Positions 43,818 to 52,913 of a DNA stretch of 64,000 bases are shown here, piece by piece. The notes beneath the pieces are model-generated. The model saw only the letters and a list, made by a program, of their open reading frames with translations, was not told the origin of the DNA and did not search any database. This DNA is from Streptomyces scabiei 87.22 (lineage in GTDB: Bacteria; Actinomycetota; Actinomycetes; Streptomycetales; Streptomycetaceae): the NCBI RefSeq assembly GCF_000091305.1, contig NC_013929.1:744001-808000 (forward strand). Direction: 5' to 3'. The position numbers and the translations under genes were made by a program. Numbering within the stretch: the stretch's first letter is position 1; the number at the start of each line of letters is the position of its first letter.

Positions 43818-44176
43818 GCGGGACCGCCGGCGAGGCGGGCCGAGATACAGGGCGGCAGGTTGGGGGCCTCCGTGGAGAGCCGGACGTAGATCATGTCGTC
43901 CTCGACGACGACCTCGTGCGTCCGGACCGGCAGCTTCGCCGGCGGGGAGTCGACCGCGCCGGTGCGCAGGTCGAACTTGGAGGCATGCAGCGGGCATTCC
44001 ACCTCGCAGCCCTCCAGCCAGCCGTCGGCGAGCGAGGCGTCCTGGTGGGTGCAGGTGTCATCGATGGCGAAGACTTCGCCGTCGTCGGTGTGGAACACCG
44101 ACACCGGCGGGTCGATGTCGAGCCGGTAGGCCTCACCTCGCGGAAGATCCGCGAGACGGCACGCGGGAATCATCAT
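43814..44176 (-). CDS. Rieske-type [2Fe-2S] ferredoxin
   Basis: 120 aa. Ligands Cys42-x-His44 (CTHQDASL) and Cys61-x2-His64 (CPLHASKFD). This is the soluble biphenyl-dioxygenase-type ferredoxin, the middle component of a three-part Rieske oxygenase. ATG at 44176, or the next codon ATG at 44173; GAGG lies 4 or 7 bp upstream. Only one such ferredoxin is visible for the two oxygenases and two reductases. Confidence 0.9.
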   Translation of the reverse strand: MMIPACRLADLPRGEAYRLDIDPPVSVFHTDDGEVFAIDDTCTHQDASLADGWLEGCEVECPLHASKFDLRTGAVDSPPAKLPVRTHEVVVEDDMIYVRLSTEAPNLPPCISARLAGGPA

Positions 44177-44185
44177 GACACCTCG

Positions 44186-44221
44186 GGTGCGTATAACGAA
44201 ACGGTTTGCGGTAAGCGCAAC
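44186..44221 (-). promoter_or_regulatory. Tandem 17-bp dyad operator, ferredoxin-reductase operon
   Basis: 44186-44202 (GGTGC-N7-GAAAC) and 44205-44221 (TTTGC-N7-GCAAC), 2 bp apart. Minus-strand TTGACA (complement 44248-44253) lies 26 bp beyond. Confidence 0.7.
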
Positions 44222-44326
44222 ATCAGTCTGGAGTCGCCCTGAACCCTTGTCAAGGCATCCAGAGGGCCCTGTAAGTCACGCCGGGCGTTGCGGTATCCAA
44301 AACTCGGCTCACATAGAACAACAACA

Positions 44327-44369
44327 GCCCGCCTTCTCAGCTCGCGGCAACCGCGGGGCGAGGGCGGGC
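44327..44369 (-). terminator. Terminator region after the BCCT carrier
   Basis: Nested stems: 44327-44333 with 44363-44369, and 44341-44345 with 44358-44362. A second candidate (CGTGGC 44407-44412 with GCCACG 44426-44431) lies nearer the stop. Confidence 0.5.
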
Positions 44370-44460
44370 GGATGAGGCCGGACGGGGCCGCCCGGCCCGG
44401 CGGGGGCGTGGCCGCACAGGGCGGTGCCACGACCCCGCCGCAGGGCGGGTCCCGTCGCTC

Positions 44461-46209
44461 TCAGACGGCGGAGGGCGCTGCCTCCTCGTCCTGGCGGGGC
44501 TGTTCGGCCTCCGCGCCGGCCGTGGACGTGGCGGGGCCGATGCGCAGCTCGAAGTCCCCGTCGTACTTCTCGTGTCCGGCGATCACGGCCGTCTCGACGG
44601 CCTCCTTGCCCATGCGTCCGCGGATGATGAGCGGATCGTGGCGCAGGTCGCGGTTGAGCGCGACGCACAGCCCGATCATCACCAGGGTGAAGGGTGCCGC
44701 CGCGAGGATGGTGAGGTTCTGCAGCCCGGTGAGCGCGTCGCCCTTGCCGCCGCCGATGAGCAGCATGACGGCGGCGACCGCCCCGGTCAGCACGCCCCAG
44801 AACACCACGACGCCCCGGGAGGGTTCGAGGGAGCCCCGCTGGGACAGGGTCCCCATCACGATGGAGGCGGCGTCGGCGCCGGAGACGAAGAAGATGCCGA
44901 CGAGCACCATCACGACGATGCTCGTCACCGTGGCCAGGGGGTACTGCTGGAGGACGTCGAAGAGCTGCCCCTGGGCGGTGCCGGCGTCGTTGAGACGGCC
45001 CGCCTCCTGGAGGTGCATCGCCGAGCCTCCGAAGACGGCGAACCAGAGCAGGCTGACACTGCTGGGGACCAGGATGACGCCCCCGACGAACTGCCGGATC
45101 GTACGGCCGCGGCTGATGCGCGCGATGAACATCCCGACGAAGGGCGTCCAGGAGATCCACCAGGCCCAGTAGAAGACCGTCCAGCCCGCCAGCCAGTCGG
45201 CGACACCCTTGCCGCTCGACGCCTCGGTCCGGCCCGCCATCTGGGCGAGGTCGCCGAAGAAGGCACCGACGGAGGTGGGCAGCAGGTCGAGGATGAAGAT
45301 GGTCGGGCCGACGAGGAACACGAAGAGCGCGAGGAGCACCGCCAGCACCATGTTGGTGTTGGACAGCCACTGGATGCCCTTCTCGATGCCCGACACCGCC
45401 GAGGCGACGAACGCCACGGTCAGCACCGCGATCACGAGGACCAGCAGTCCGGTGCCGACCGATCCCAGCCAGCCGAGCTCCGTGAAGCCGCTGCCGATCT
45501 GGAGGGCGCCGAGCCCGAGGGAGGCCGCGGAGCCGAAGAGGGTGGCGAAGATGGCGAGGACGTCGATGGCCCGGCCGGGCCATCCGTTCACCCTCTTCTC
45601 ACCGAGCAACGGCGTGAACACCGCGCTGATCAGCTGGCGGCGTCCGCGCCGGAAGGTGCTGTAGGCGATGGCGAGACCCACGACCGCGTACATCGCCCAC
45701 GGATGGAGCGTCCAGTGGAAGAGGGTCGTGGCCATGGCGGTCTCCATGGCCTGGTTGGCGTCGGCCGGGTCGGTGCCCGGCGGCGGGGTGACGAAGTGGG
45801 AGAGCGGCTCGCTCACGCCGTAGAACATCAGACCGATGCCCATGCCGGCGCTGAACATCATGGCGATCCACGAGACGGTGCGGAACTCGGGCTGCTCCCC
45901 CTCCTTTCCCAGGGTGATCCGCCCGTAGCGGCTCATCGCGAGCCAGAGGGCGAAGACCACGAAGCCCGAGGCGGCGAGGACGAAGGCCCAGCCGCCGTTG
46001 CGGATCGTCCCGTCCAGCAGCTTCCCCGACACGCTCTCCAGCGCGTCGGTCGCCGTCGCACCCCACACGACGAAGGCCAGGGTGACGGCCGCGGCGACAC
46101 CGAAGACGACGGGGTCGGTCCGGGGGCGTCCGCCGGCCGCGCCGCCTCCCGCTTCCTGGTCCGCGACAGGAGGACCTGCGCTCCCGTTCCGTTCGCGGGC
46201 TCTGCTCAT
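44461..46209 (-). CDS. BCCT-family betaine/choline/carnitine transporter
   Basis: 582 aa with about twelve membrane helices. The BCCT signature GWTVFYWAWWISWTPF is near residue 330, and the aromatic WFAVFGGSA block follows. It moves a quaternary ammonium compound (glycine betaine, choline or carnitine) with sodium or protons. ATG at 46209 with AAGGA upstream. The C-terminal ~60 residues are cytoplasmic and charged, as in osmosensing members. I see no copy of the 17-bp dyad before it, so its control may be separate, perhaps by osmotic stress. Confidence 0.93.
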   Translation of the reverse strand: MSRARERNGSAGPPVADQEAGGGAAGGRPRTDPVVFGVAAAVTLAFVVWGATATDALESVSGKLLDGTIRNGGWAFVLAASGFVVFALWLAMSRYGRITLGKEGEQPEFRTVSWIAMMFSAGMGIGLMFYGVSEPLSHFVTPPPGTDPADANQAMETAMATTLFHWTLHPWAMYAVVGLAIAYSTFRRGRRQLISAVFTPLLGEKRVNGWPGRAIDVLAIFATLFGSAASLGLGALQIGSGFTELGWLGSVGTGLLVLVIAVLTVAFVASAVSGIEKGIQWLSNTNMVLAVLLALFVFLVGPTIFILDLLPTSVGAFFGDLAQMAGRTEASSGKGVADWLAGWTVFYWAWWISWTPFVGMFIARISRGRTIRQFVGGVILVPSSVSLLWFAVFGGSAMHLQEAGRLNDAGTAQGQLFDVLQQYPLATVTSIVVMVLVGIFFVSGADAASIVMGTLSQRGSLEPSRGVVVFWGVLTGAVAAVMLLIGGGKGDALTGLQNLTILAAAPFTLVMIGLCVALNRDLRHDPLIIRGRMGKEAVETAVIAGHEKYDGDFELRIGPATSTAGAEAEQPRQDEEAAPSAV

Positions 46210-46241
46210 CGGCTCGTTCCTTCCACAGACGACGGTGGACA

Positions 46242-46272
46242 CCCCGCCGCGGACGACGGTCGCGCGGCGGGG
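46242..46272 (-). terminator. Terminator after the FdhF-type gene
   Basis: A perfect 10-bp stem (46242-46251 with 46263-46272), 80 bp past the oxidoreductase stop. Confidence 0.65.
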
Positions 46273-46351
46273 CGGGACAAGAGGGGAGACATGCCGGCCG
46301 CCGGGGCGGCCGCCACCGGGTTCCGACCACGACCCGGTTGTCGAGGGGGCG

Positions 46352-48667
46352 TCAGGCCCCCGCGGCCGGGCTGCCGGGCACCGGTTCCAGGCGGACGACG
46401 ATCGACTTCGAGGTGGGGGTGTTGCTGATCGCCGCCGTGGAGTCGAGGGGGACCAGGACGTTGGTCTCGGGGAAGTAGGCGGCGCAGCAGTCGCGGGGCG
46501 TCGGGTAGGACACCACGCGGAAGGCCGGGGCCCTGCGCTCCACGCCGTCGTCGTACTCGCTGACGATGTCGACGAGGTCTCCGTCGGCCAGCCCCCGGTC
46601 GGCGAGGTCGCCGGGGTTCACGAAGAGGACCCGGCGGCCTTGGTGGATGCCGCGGTAGCGGTCGTCCAGGCCGTAGACGGTGGTGTTGTACTGGTCGTGG
46701 GAGCGCAGCGTCTGGAGCAGCAGCCGGCCCGGCGGCACATGGGGCCGCTCCAGCGGGTTGGCCGTGAAATTGGCCAGCCCCGTGGTGGTGGTGAACCGGC
46801 GTTCGTCGCGCGGCGGGTGGGGCAGCGCGAAGCCGCCCGGCCGTCGCACCCGGTGGTTGAAGTCCTGGAAGCCGGGGATCACGCGGGCGATGCGCTCGCG
46901 AATGCTGTCGTAGTCCCTCTCGAACTCCTCCCAGGGCACGTGGGACCCCGCTTCCCCGAGCGCGGCCCGTGCCATCCGGCAGACGATCGCGGGCTCGCTC
47001 AGCAGCTGCTCGGAGGCGGGGGCGAGGCGCCCCCGGGAGAGGTGCACCATGCCCATGGAGTCCTCGACGGTGACCTCTTGCGGCCCGGTGGGCCGCAGGT
47101 CCGCCTCGGTCCGGCCGAGGCAGGGGAGGATGAGCGCCTGCTCCCCGGCGATCACGTGCGAGCGGTTGAGCTTGGTGGAGATCTGCACGGTGAGCCGGCA
47201 GGTGCGCAGGGCCCGTTCGGTGAGATCGGTGTCGGGGGCGGCGGCGACGAAGTTGCCGCCGAGTGCGACGAAGACCCGTACGTCACCGTCGCGCATGGCG
47301 CGGATGCTCTCGACCGCGTCGTGGCCGTGCCGCCTCGGGGGCGTGAAGGCGAACTCGGCGCCGAGCGCGTCCAGGAACGCGTCGTCCGGTTTCTCGTAGA
47401 TGCCCATCGTGCGGTCGCCCTGCACGTTGGAGTGGCCGCGCACCGGGCAGAGGCCCGCGCCCGGGCGGCCGATGTTGCCGCCCAGCAGGAGGAAGTTGAC
47501 GACGTCCCGGATGGTGGGGACCGAGTGCTTGTGCTGGGTGAGGCCCATCGCCCAGCAGACGACGATCTTCCCGGCGCCCCGCACGTCCTCGAACGCGGCC
47601 CGGATCTCTGCCTCGGGAAGGCCGGTGGCGGTCAGGATCTCGTCCCAGGGCGCCTTGCGGGCGTGCTCGGCGAACTCCTGGAAGCCGTGGGTGTACCGCT
47701 CGATGAAGGAGGTGTCCAGGACGGTGCCGGGGGCCTCGTCCTCCGCCTCCAGCAGCATGCGGTTGAACGCCTGGAACAGCGCCTGGTCCCCGCCCAGTCT
47801 GATCTGGAGGAACCGGTCGGCCAGGCGGGTGCCGCCACCGAGGACGCCGGACGGCCGCTGGGGGTTCTTGAACCGCAGCAGCCCCGCCTCGGGGAGCGGG
47901 TTGACCGCGATGATCCGGGCACCCCGGCGCTTGGCGGTCTCCAGCGAGGAGAGCATCCGGGGGTGGTTGGTGCCGGGGTTCTGGCCGACCACGAGGATGA
48001 GATCGGCGTCGTGGAGGTCTTCGAGGGTGACGCTGCCCTTGCCGATGCCGATGGTCTCCGTCAGCGCCGAACCGCTCGACTCGTGGCACATGTTGGAGCA
48101 GTCCGGCAGGTTGTTGGTGCCGAGCATCCGGACGAACAGCTGGTACAGGAACGCGGCCTCGTTGCTCGCCCGGCCGGAGGTGTAGAAGGCGGCCTGGCCG
48201 GGGTGGTCGAGCGCGGCGAGTTCACGGGCGATCACGGCGAACGCGTCGTCCCAGGAGATGGGCCGGTACCGGTCGTCGCCGGCCCGGCGGTACATGGGGT
48301 GGGTCAGTCGGCCCTGCTGGCCGAGCCAGTAGTCACTGGCGGGGAGCAGGTCCTCCAGGGTGTGCCCGGCGAAGAAGTCCGGGGTCACCCGGCGCACGGT
48401 CGCCTCCTCGGCCACCGCCTTGGCCCCGTTCTCGCAGAACTCCGCGGCGTGCCGGTGCTCCGGCTCCGGCCAGGCGCAGCCGGGGCAGTCGAAGCCCTCC
48501 TTCTGGTTGACGCGCAGGAGGGTGAGCAGGCCCCGGCGGGCTCCCATCTGCTCGCCGGCGTGCCGGAGCGAGGAGGTGACGGCGGGGATGCCGGCCGCGT
48601 ACTCCTTCGGGGGGCCGACCCGCAGCCGGGCGTCTCCGGGGTCGTCGACAGGTGCGTTGCGAGTCAT
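46352..48667 (-). CDS. FdhF/YdeP-type molybdopterin oxidoreductase, probable formate dehydrogenase
   Basis: 771 aa. N-terminal FDCPGCAWPEPEHRH with CENGAKAVAEE is the YdeP-type opening; the molybdenum-site region is NMCHESSGSALTETIG with Cys where selenocysteine stands in FdhF; C-terminal molydop-binding domain includes LRSHDQYNTTVYGLDDRYRG. ATG at 48667. Formate oxidation is inferred from context: the cluster makes formate by two routes (S-formylmycothiol hydrolysis, PurU), and FdhD is encoded in it. YdeP relatives are acid-resistance proteins with unproved activity, so this is not certain. No beta/gamma subunit genes are beside it. Confidence 0.83.
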   Translation of the reverse strand: MTRNAPVDDPGDARLRVGPPKEYAAGIPAVTSSLRHAGEQMGARRGLLTLLRVNQKEGFDCPGCAWPEPEHRHAAEFCENGAKAVAEEATVRRVTPDFFAGHTLEDLLPASDYWLGQQGRLTHPMYRRAGDDRYRPISWDDAFAVIARELAALDHPGQAAFYTSGRASNEAAFLYQLFVRMLGTNNLPDCSNMCHESSGSALTETIGIGKGSVTLEDLHDADLILVVGQNPGTNHPRMLSSLETAKRRGARIIAVNPLPEAGLLRFKNPQRPSGVLGGGTRLADRFLQIRLGGDQALFQAFNRMLLEAEDEAPGTVLDTSFIERYTHGFQEFAEHARKAPWDEILTATGLPEAEIRAAFEDVRGAGKIVVCWAMGLTQHKHSVPTIRDVVNFLLLGGNIGRPGAGLCPVRGHSNVQGDRTMGIYEKPDDAFLDALGAEFAFTPPRRHGHDAVESIRAMRDGDVRVFVALGGNFVAAAPDTDLTERALRTCRLTVQISTKLNRSHVIAGEQALILPCLGRTEADLRPTGPQEVTVEDSMGMVHLSRGRLAPASEQLLSEPAIVCRMARAALGEAGSHVPWEEFERDYDSIRERIARVIPGFQDFNHRVRRPGGFALPHPPRDERRFTTTTGLANFTANPLERPHVPPGRLLLQTLRSHDQYNTTVYGLDDRYRGIHQGRRVLFVNPGDLADRGLADGDLVDIVSEYDDGVERRAPAFRVVSYPTPRDCCAAYFPETNVLVPLDSTAAISNTPTSKSIVVRLEPVPGSPAAGA

Positions 48668-48740
48668 CTGAGGCGCCACTCCGGGATGTAGGGGAATCAG
48701 AGCCGTTCCGTCGCCGGGTCTCCCGACCTCGCGCGCACGA

Positions 48741-48775
48741 GTTGCACACTGCACAACAGTGCCGCGATACGCAAC
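48741..48775 (-). promoter_or_regulatory. Tandem 17-bp dyad operator, FdhF-type gene
   Basis: 48741-48757 (GTTGC-N7-ACAAC) and 48759-48775 (GTGCC-N7-GCAAC). This is the one pair separated by 1 bp instead of 2. Minus-strand TTGACA (complement about 48806-48811) is 30 bp beyond. Confidence 0.65.
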
Positions 48776-48839
48776 GCATTCAAGAAAGCGTGATCCCCGA
48801 TCCCCTGTCAAGGGGTATGCGGGGGTGCGCGGGGATGCA

Positions 48840-48880
48840 CGGCCGGGCGGTGGCGGGAGGCCCCGGCCACCGCACGGCCG
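48840..48880 (-). terminator. Terminator after mscR copy 2
   Basis: Nested stems 48840-48845 with 48875-48880 (CGGCCG) and 48847-48854 with 48866-48873 (8 bp, perfect), 60 bp past the stop. Confidence 0.7.
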
Positions 48881-48939
48881 GACACAGCACTCGGCTGCGA
48901 AACGTCAGTTGCGCAGCCGCGGGCGTCAGGCGTCAGGCG

Positions 48940-50025
48940 TCACAGGACGACGACGGAGCGCAGGACGTCACCCTGGTGCATGCGGTCGAAGGCCTTCTCG
49001 ACCTCGTCGAGCCCGATGGTCTCGGTGACGAAGGCTTCCAGGTCCAGGCGCCCCTGCAGATACAGGTCGATCAGCATGGGGAAGTCACGGTCGGGCAGGC
49101 AGTCGCCGTACCAGGAGGACTTCAGCGCGCCACCGCGGCCGAAGACGTCGAGGAGGGGAAGTTCGAGCTTCATCTCCGGGGTGGGGACACCGACCAGGAC
49201 GACCGTCCCGGCCAGGTCACGGGCGTAGAACGCCTGCTTGTACGTCTCCGGACGGCCCACCGCCTCGATGACCACGTCGGCGCCGAAACCGCCGGTCAGC
49301 TCACGGATCGCCTCGACCGCGTCCGTCTCGCGGGAGTTGACGGAGTGGGTCGCGCCCAGCTTGCGGGCGGTCTCCAGCTTGCGATCGTCGATGTCGACGG
49401 CGATGATCCTCGCCGCGCCCGCCAGCTCGGATCCGACCACCGCCGCGGCACCGACGCCGCCGCAGCCGATCACGGCGACCGTGTCACCCCGGCCCACATT
49501 GCCGGTGTTGATCGCCGCACCGATACCCGCCATCACCCCGCAGCCCAGCAGACCCGCCACCGCAGGCGCGGCCGCCGGGTCCACCTTCGTGCACTGGCCC
49601 GCCGCCACCAGCGTCTTCTCCGCGAACGCACCGATACCCAGCGCCGGGGACAGCTCCGTGCCGTCGAGCAGCGTCATCTTCTGCGTCGCGTTGTGCGTGT
49701 TGAAGCAGTACCACGGACGACCCCGCCGACAGGCCCGACAACTCCCGCACACCGCACGCCAGTTGAGAATCACGAAATCACCGGGCGCCACATCCGTGAC
49801 ACCCGCGCCGACCGACTCCACCACACCCGCCGCCTCATGACCCAGGAGGAACGGGAAGTCGTCACTGATGCCGCCCTCGCGGTAGTGCAGGTCGGTGTGG
49901 CACACCCCGCACGCCTGCACCTTCACCAGCGCCTCACCCGGCCCCGGGTCGGGCACGACGATCGTCTCCAGGCTGACAGGGGCACCTTTGCCCCGTGCGA
50001 CGACAGCACGGACCTGGTGAGCCAT
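48940..50025 (-). CDS. mscR: S-(hydroxymethyl)mycothiol dehydrogenase (copy 2)
   Basis: 361 aa, same length as copy 1 and nearly collinear: catalytic zinc ACGVCHTD and LGHEAAG, structural zinc [18 protein letters not shown] motif [18 protein letters not shown] at 50025 with GAGGAG 5 bp upstream. It is monocistronic under a tandem dyad. With copy 1 it doubles formaldehyde capacity; differences such as [14 protein letters not shown] versus [14 protein letters not shown] are minor. Confidence 0.92.
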   Translation of the reverse strand: MAHQVRAVVARGKGAPVSLETIVVPDPGPGEALVKVQACGVCHTDLHYREGGISDDFPFLLGHEAAGVVESVGAGVTDVAPGDFVILNWRAVCGSCRACRRGRPWYCFNTHNATQKMTLLDGTELSPALGIGAFAEKTLVAAGQCTKVDPAAAPAVAGLLGCGVMAGIGAAINTGNVGRGDTVAVIGCGGVGAAAVVGSELAGAARIIAVDIDDRKLETARKLGATHSVNSRETDAVEAIRELTGGFGADVVIEAVGRPETYKQAFYARDLAGTVVLVGVPTPEMKLELPLLDVFGRGGALKSSWYGDCLPDRDFPMLIDLYLQGRLDLEAFVTETIGLDEVEKAFDRMHQGDVLRSVVVL

Positions 50026-50061
50026 GACCACTCCTCGGCTGGTTCGAGAGCTGAGTTCGAT

Positions 50062-50097
50062 GTTTCTTATCGCGGTACTCATCGCGTGTAACGCAAC
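50062..50097 (-). promoter_or_regulatory. Tandem 17-bp dyad operator, mscR copy 2
   Basis: 50062-50078 (GTTTC-N7-GGTAC) and 50081-50097 (ATCGC-N7-GCAAC), 2 bp apart. Minus-strand TTGACC (complement about 50123-50128) lies 25 bp beyond. Confidence 0.65.
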
Positions 50098-50157
50098 ACA
50101 GCATCGTGGAGTGCCGAGCCGTGGTCAAGGATCCTGCAGGCAGGCGATCGGGCAGCA

Positions 50158-50174
50158 CGACGGGCGGCCCGTCG
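50158..50174 (-). terminator. Small hairpin after the SpoIIE phosphatase gene
   Basis: A 7-bp perfect stem (50158-50164 with 50168-50174) lies downstream of the stop at 50239; weak on its own. Confidence 0.35.
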
Positions 50175-50238
50175 CGGGAGGGGGGCCGATGCCGGCCCGG
50201 CGGCTCGACCCGGGCGTGCATCGGTGGCCAGAGGTGGT

Positions 50239-52626
50239 CTAGAAGTCCCGTGCCCGGTCGGGAAGGGCCTGCTCGGCCCAGATCGTCTTGCCGGTGCGGG
50301 TGTGGCGGCTGCCCCAGCGCTGGGTGAGCTGGGCGACGAGCAGGAGCCCCCGGCCTCCCTCGTCGAAGGCACGGGCCCGTCGCATGTGCGGCGCGGTGCT
50401 GCTGGAGTCCGACACCTCGCAGATGAGCGTGGTCTCCCGGATCAGCCGCAGCTGGATCGGGGACCCGCCGTACCGGATGGCGTTGGTGACCAGTTCGCTG
50501 ACGATCAGCTCGGTGACGAAGGAGGCCTCCTCCAGCCGCCAGGCGGCCAGCTGGTCGCAGGCCAGCTTGCGGGCCTGACCGACGAAGGCGGGGTCCGCGG
50601 GCACCTCCCAGGTGGCGACCCGGTCGGCGTCCAGGGCCCGGGTGCGGGCCAGGAGCAGGGCCACGTCGTCGGCGGGGCGGTCCGTCAGCAGGCTCCGCAG
50701 CACTCCGTCACAGGTCTCCTCCAGCGCACGGTCCGTGCCGGACAGGGCCTGCCGCAGCCGCGCGAGCCCGTCGTCCAGGTCGCGGTCCGGTGCCTGGACC
50801 AGGCCGTCGGTGTAGAGGGCGAACACGCTGCCCTCGGGGACGTCGAACTCGGCCGTCTCGAAGGGCAGACCGCCCACGCCCAGCGGCGGCCCGATCGGCA
50901 GGTCGAGGAAGGCGGCCTCCCCGTCCGGCGAGATCAGCGCCGGTGGCGGGTGGCCGGCCCGGGCCATGGAGCAGCGGCGCGAGACGGGGTCGTAGACGGC
51001 GTAGAGACAGGTGGCGCCGATCTCCCCCGGGCTGTGCGCGTCCTCGGCCTCGTCGGCCGTGCGCTCGGAGTCCAGGCGCAGGACGATGTCGTCGAGCTGG
51101 GTGAGCAGCTCGTCCGGGGCGAGGTCCACGTCGGCCAGGGTGCGTACGGCGGTGCGCAGCCGGCCCATGGTGGCGGACGCCTGCACCCCGTGCCCGACGA
51201 CATCGCCCACGACGAGGCCCACCCTGGCGCCGGACAGGGGGATGACGTCGAACCAGTCGCCGCCGATCCCGGCGCGGGTGCTGGCCGGCTGGTAGCGGGA
51301 GGCTACCTCGACGGCGGCCTGGTGGGGTGCGCGGTGCGGCAGGAGACTGCGCTGCAGTTCGAGGGCGATGGCACGTTCGCGGGTGTAGCGGCGGGCGTTG
51401 TCGACACAGACCGCGGCCCGGGCCGCGAGCTCCTCCGCCAGCAGCAGGTCGTCCTCGCCGAAGGGCTCGGCCGTGCGGTGGCGGGAGAGGATCGACAGGC
51501 CGAGCGTGAGGCCCCGGGCCCGCAGGGGCACGGCCATGATCGAGTGGATGCCGTGCGCCTCGATGCTCTGGGCGCGCTCCGCCGAGCCCGCCCACAGCCG
51601 CCCGGTGGCGTCGTCGACCTCGAACAGCACGGCCCGGCCGGTGGTCAGCGCGCGGTCCGGCGGGGACCCGGCGACGTACCCGTGCCGGCTGCCGACCGGG
51701 ATCACGGCCTCGGGGCAGCCCTCCAGCACGGACCGCTGGGCCATGCGGCGGAAGACCAGCGGGTCGGTGCCGGGCGAGACCGTGGCCTCCTCGCCCGCCC
51801 GGACGGAGTCCAGCAGGTCCACGATGACGAAGTCGGCCAGATGGTCCGTGCACACCTCCGCGAGTTCCTCGGCGGTGCGTGTGACGTCCAGGGTGGAGCC
51901 GATCCGGTCGCCGGACTCGTTGAGCATGCTCAGCCGTCGGCGGGCCAGGAACTGCTCCGTGCTGTCGATCGCTGCCAGGCACATGCCCCGTACATCGCCG
52001 GAGCCGTCCCTCAACGGACTGAGCGAGACCAGCCAGGCGTGCTCACGGGCCTCGCCCGGTGCGCGCAGCCATGCCTCGAACGGCATCGGCTCCCCCGTGC
52101 GCAGGACGCTCCGTACCGCCTCGTCGAGGCCCTCGAAGCCCGGGAGGCGTCTCCGTCCGTCGACCGACTCCCCCACCCTTCGGCCGAGCAGGTCCCGCTG
52201 GGGCCGGCCCATCACCTTCTCCATCGCGGAGTTCGCGGACACCGCGAGTCCGTCGTGGTCGAAGAGCGCGATGGGGACGGGGAGCTGGTCCAGGGCCCAT
52301 CGCCGCAGCCGCACGGCCGGCTCCGGCACCGTGGCCGTCACGAACCACTGGGCGTCCCCGGCCGCGTCGAGGAGGGGGTGGGCCTGCAGCTCCAGTTCCA
52401 CCCCGTGGCCGTCCCGGTGCCGCGCGTGCAGGGAGCCCCGCCAGTCCGCGGTCTCGGCGAGAGCGCCCCGGGCCGAGGCGGGCAGGCCGCCGGCCAGCAG
52501 ATCGGCGGCCCGGCTGCCGACCACCTCGCCGTGCTCGTAGCCGAGAACCCTACGGGCGCCCGCACTCCACGCGGTGACCAGCCCCCTGGCGTCGACCGCG
52601 GCCGAGGCGACACCGTGCTCGCCCAT
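50239..52626 (-). CDS. PAS-GAF-SpoIIE phosphatase with ATPase domain
   Basis: 795 aa. Two PAS domains (~5-110 and ~115-240; DLLGRRVGESVDGRRR), a GAF domain (~255-420), a PP2C-type SpoIIE phosphatase (~430-650; GGDWFDVIPL, VVGDVVGHGVQASATM), and a C-terminal HATPase_c anti-sigma-like kinase (~670-795; VSELVTNAIRYGG, FDEGGRGLLLVAQL). This Streptomyces architecture both dephosphorylates anti-anti-sigma factors and binds sigma factors, in response to a signal read by PAS/GAF. ATG at 52626 with GAAGGA upstream. No partner antagonist gene is adjacent. Confidence 0.92.
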   Translation of the reverse strand: MGEHGVASAAVDARGLVTAWSAGARRVLGYEHGEVVGSRAADLLAGGLPASARGALAETADWRGSLHARHRDGHGVELELQAHPLLDAAGDAQWFVTATVPEPAVRLRRWALDQLPVPIALFDHDGLAVSANSAMEKVMGRPQRDLLGRRVGESVDGRRRLPGFEGLDEAVRSVLRTGEPMPFEAWLRAPGEAREHAWLVSLSPLRDGSGDVRGMCLAAIDSTEQFLARRRLSMLNESGDRIGSTLDVTRTAEELAEVCTDHLADFVIVDLLDSVRAGEEATVSPGTDPLVFRRMAQRSVLEGCPEAVIPVGSRHGYVAGSPPDRALTTGRAVLFEVDDATGRLWAGSAERAQSIEAHGIHSIMAVPLRARGLTLGLSILSRHRTAEPFGEDDLLLAEELAARAAVCVDNARRYTRERAIALELQRSLLPHRAPHQAAVEVASRYQPASTRAGIGGDWFDVIPLSGARVGLVVGDVVGHGVQASATMGRLRTAVRTLADVDLAPDELLTQLDDIVLRLDSERTADEAEDAHSPGEIGATCLYAVYDPVSRRCSMARAGHPPPALISPDGEAAFLDLPIGPPLGVGGLPFETAEFDVPEGSVFALYTDGLVQAPDRDLDDGLARLRQALSGTDRALEETCDGVLRSLLTDRPADDVALLLARTRALDADRVATWEVPADPAFVGQARKLACDQLAAWRLEEASFVTELIVSELVTNAIRYGGSPIQLRLIRETTLICEVSDSSSTAPHMRRARAFDEGGRGLLLVAQLTQRWGSRHTRTGKTIWAEQALPDRARDF

Positions 52627-52913
52627 CGTTCCTTCTCTCCGTACGACCGGAGCCGTCGTCCATGGGCTCACAGATCGACGACAAGGCACTGCTTCCAGGG
52701 TTCATTGTGCGCCGGACACGCCACGCGTGGCGCGCGATCACCCGGATCCCCCGAGCCCCTACCCTGCCACGTCACGCGCCCCGGAGCGCCCGCTTTCACG
52801 GGTGCCCGCGCACGGGAACCGCGGGGCCCGCGTGACGCTCGTCCGTTCCCGGGGGACGTAACGTCCGTCGGGCGGTCCGGTGTCGGGCCGGGCGGGCGGA
52901 GAGCGGGGAGACC

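Noticed and set aside
46210..46351. A copy of the 17-bp dyad before the BCCT carrier
   Set aside because: No GTTGC-N7-GCAAC-like pair is present; only a terminator-like stem and a GC-rich palindrome.
52627..52913. Regulatory element in the SpoIIE-PfkB gap
   Set aside because: Apart from two short CGTGGCG-type palindromes (near 52725) nothing stands out enough to call.
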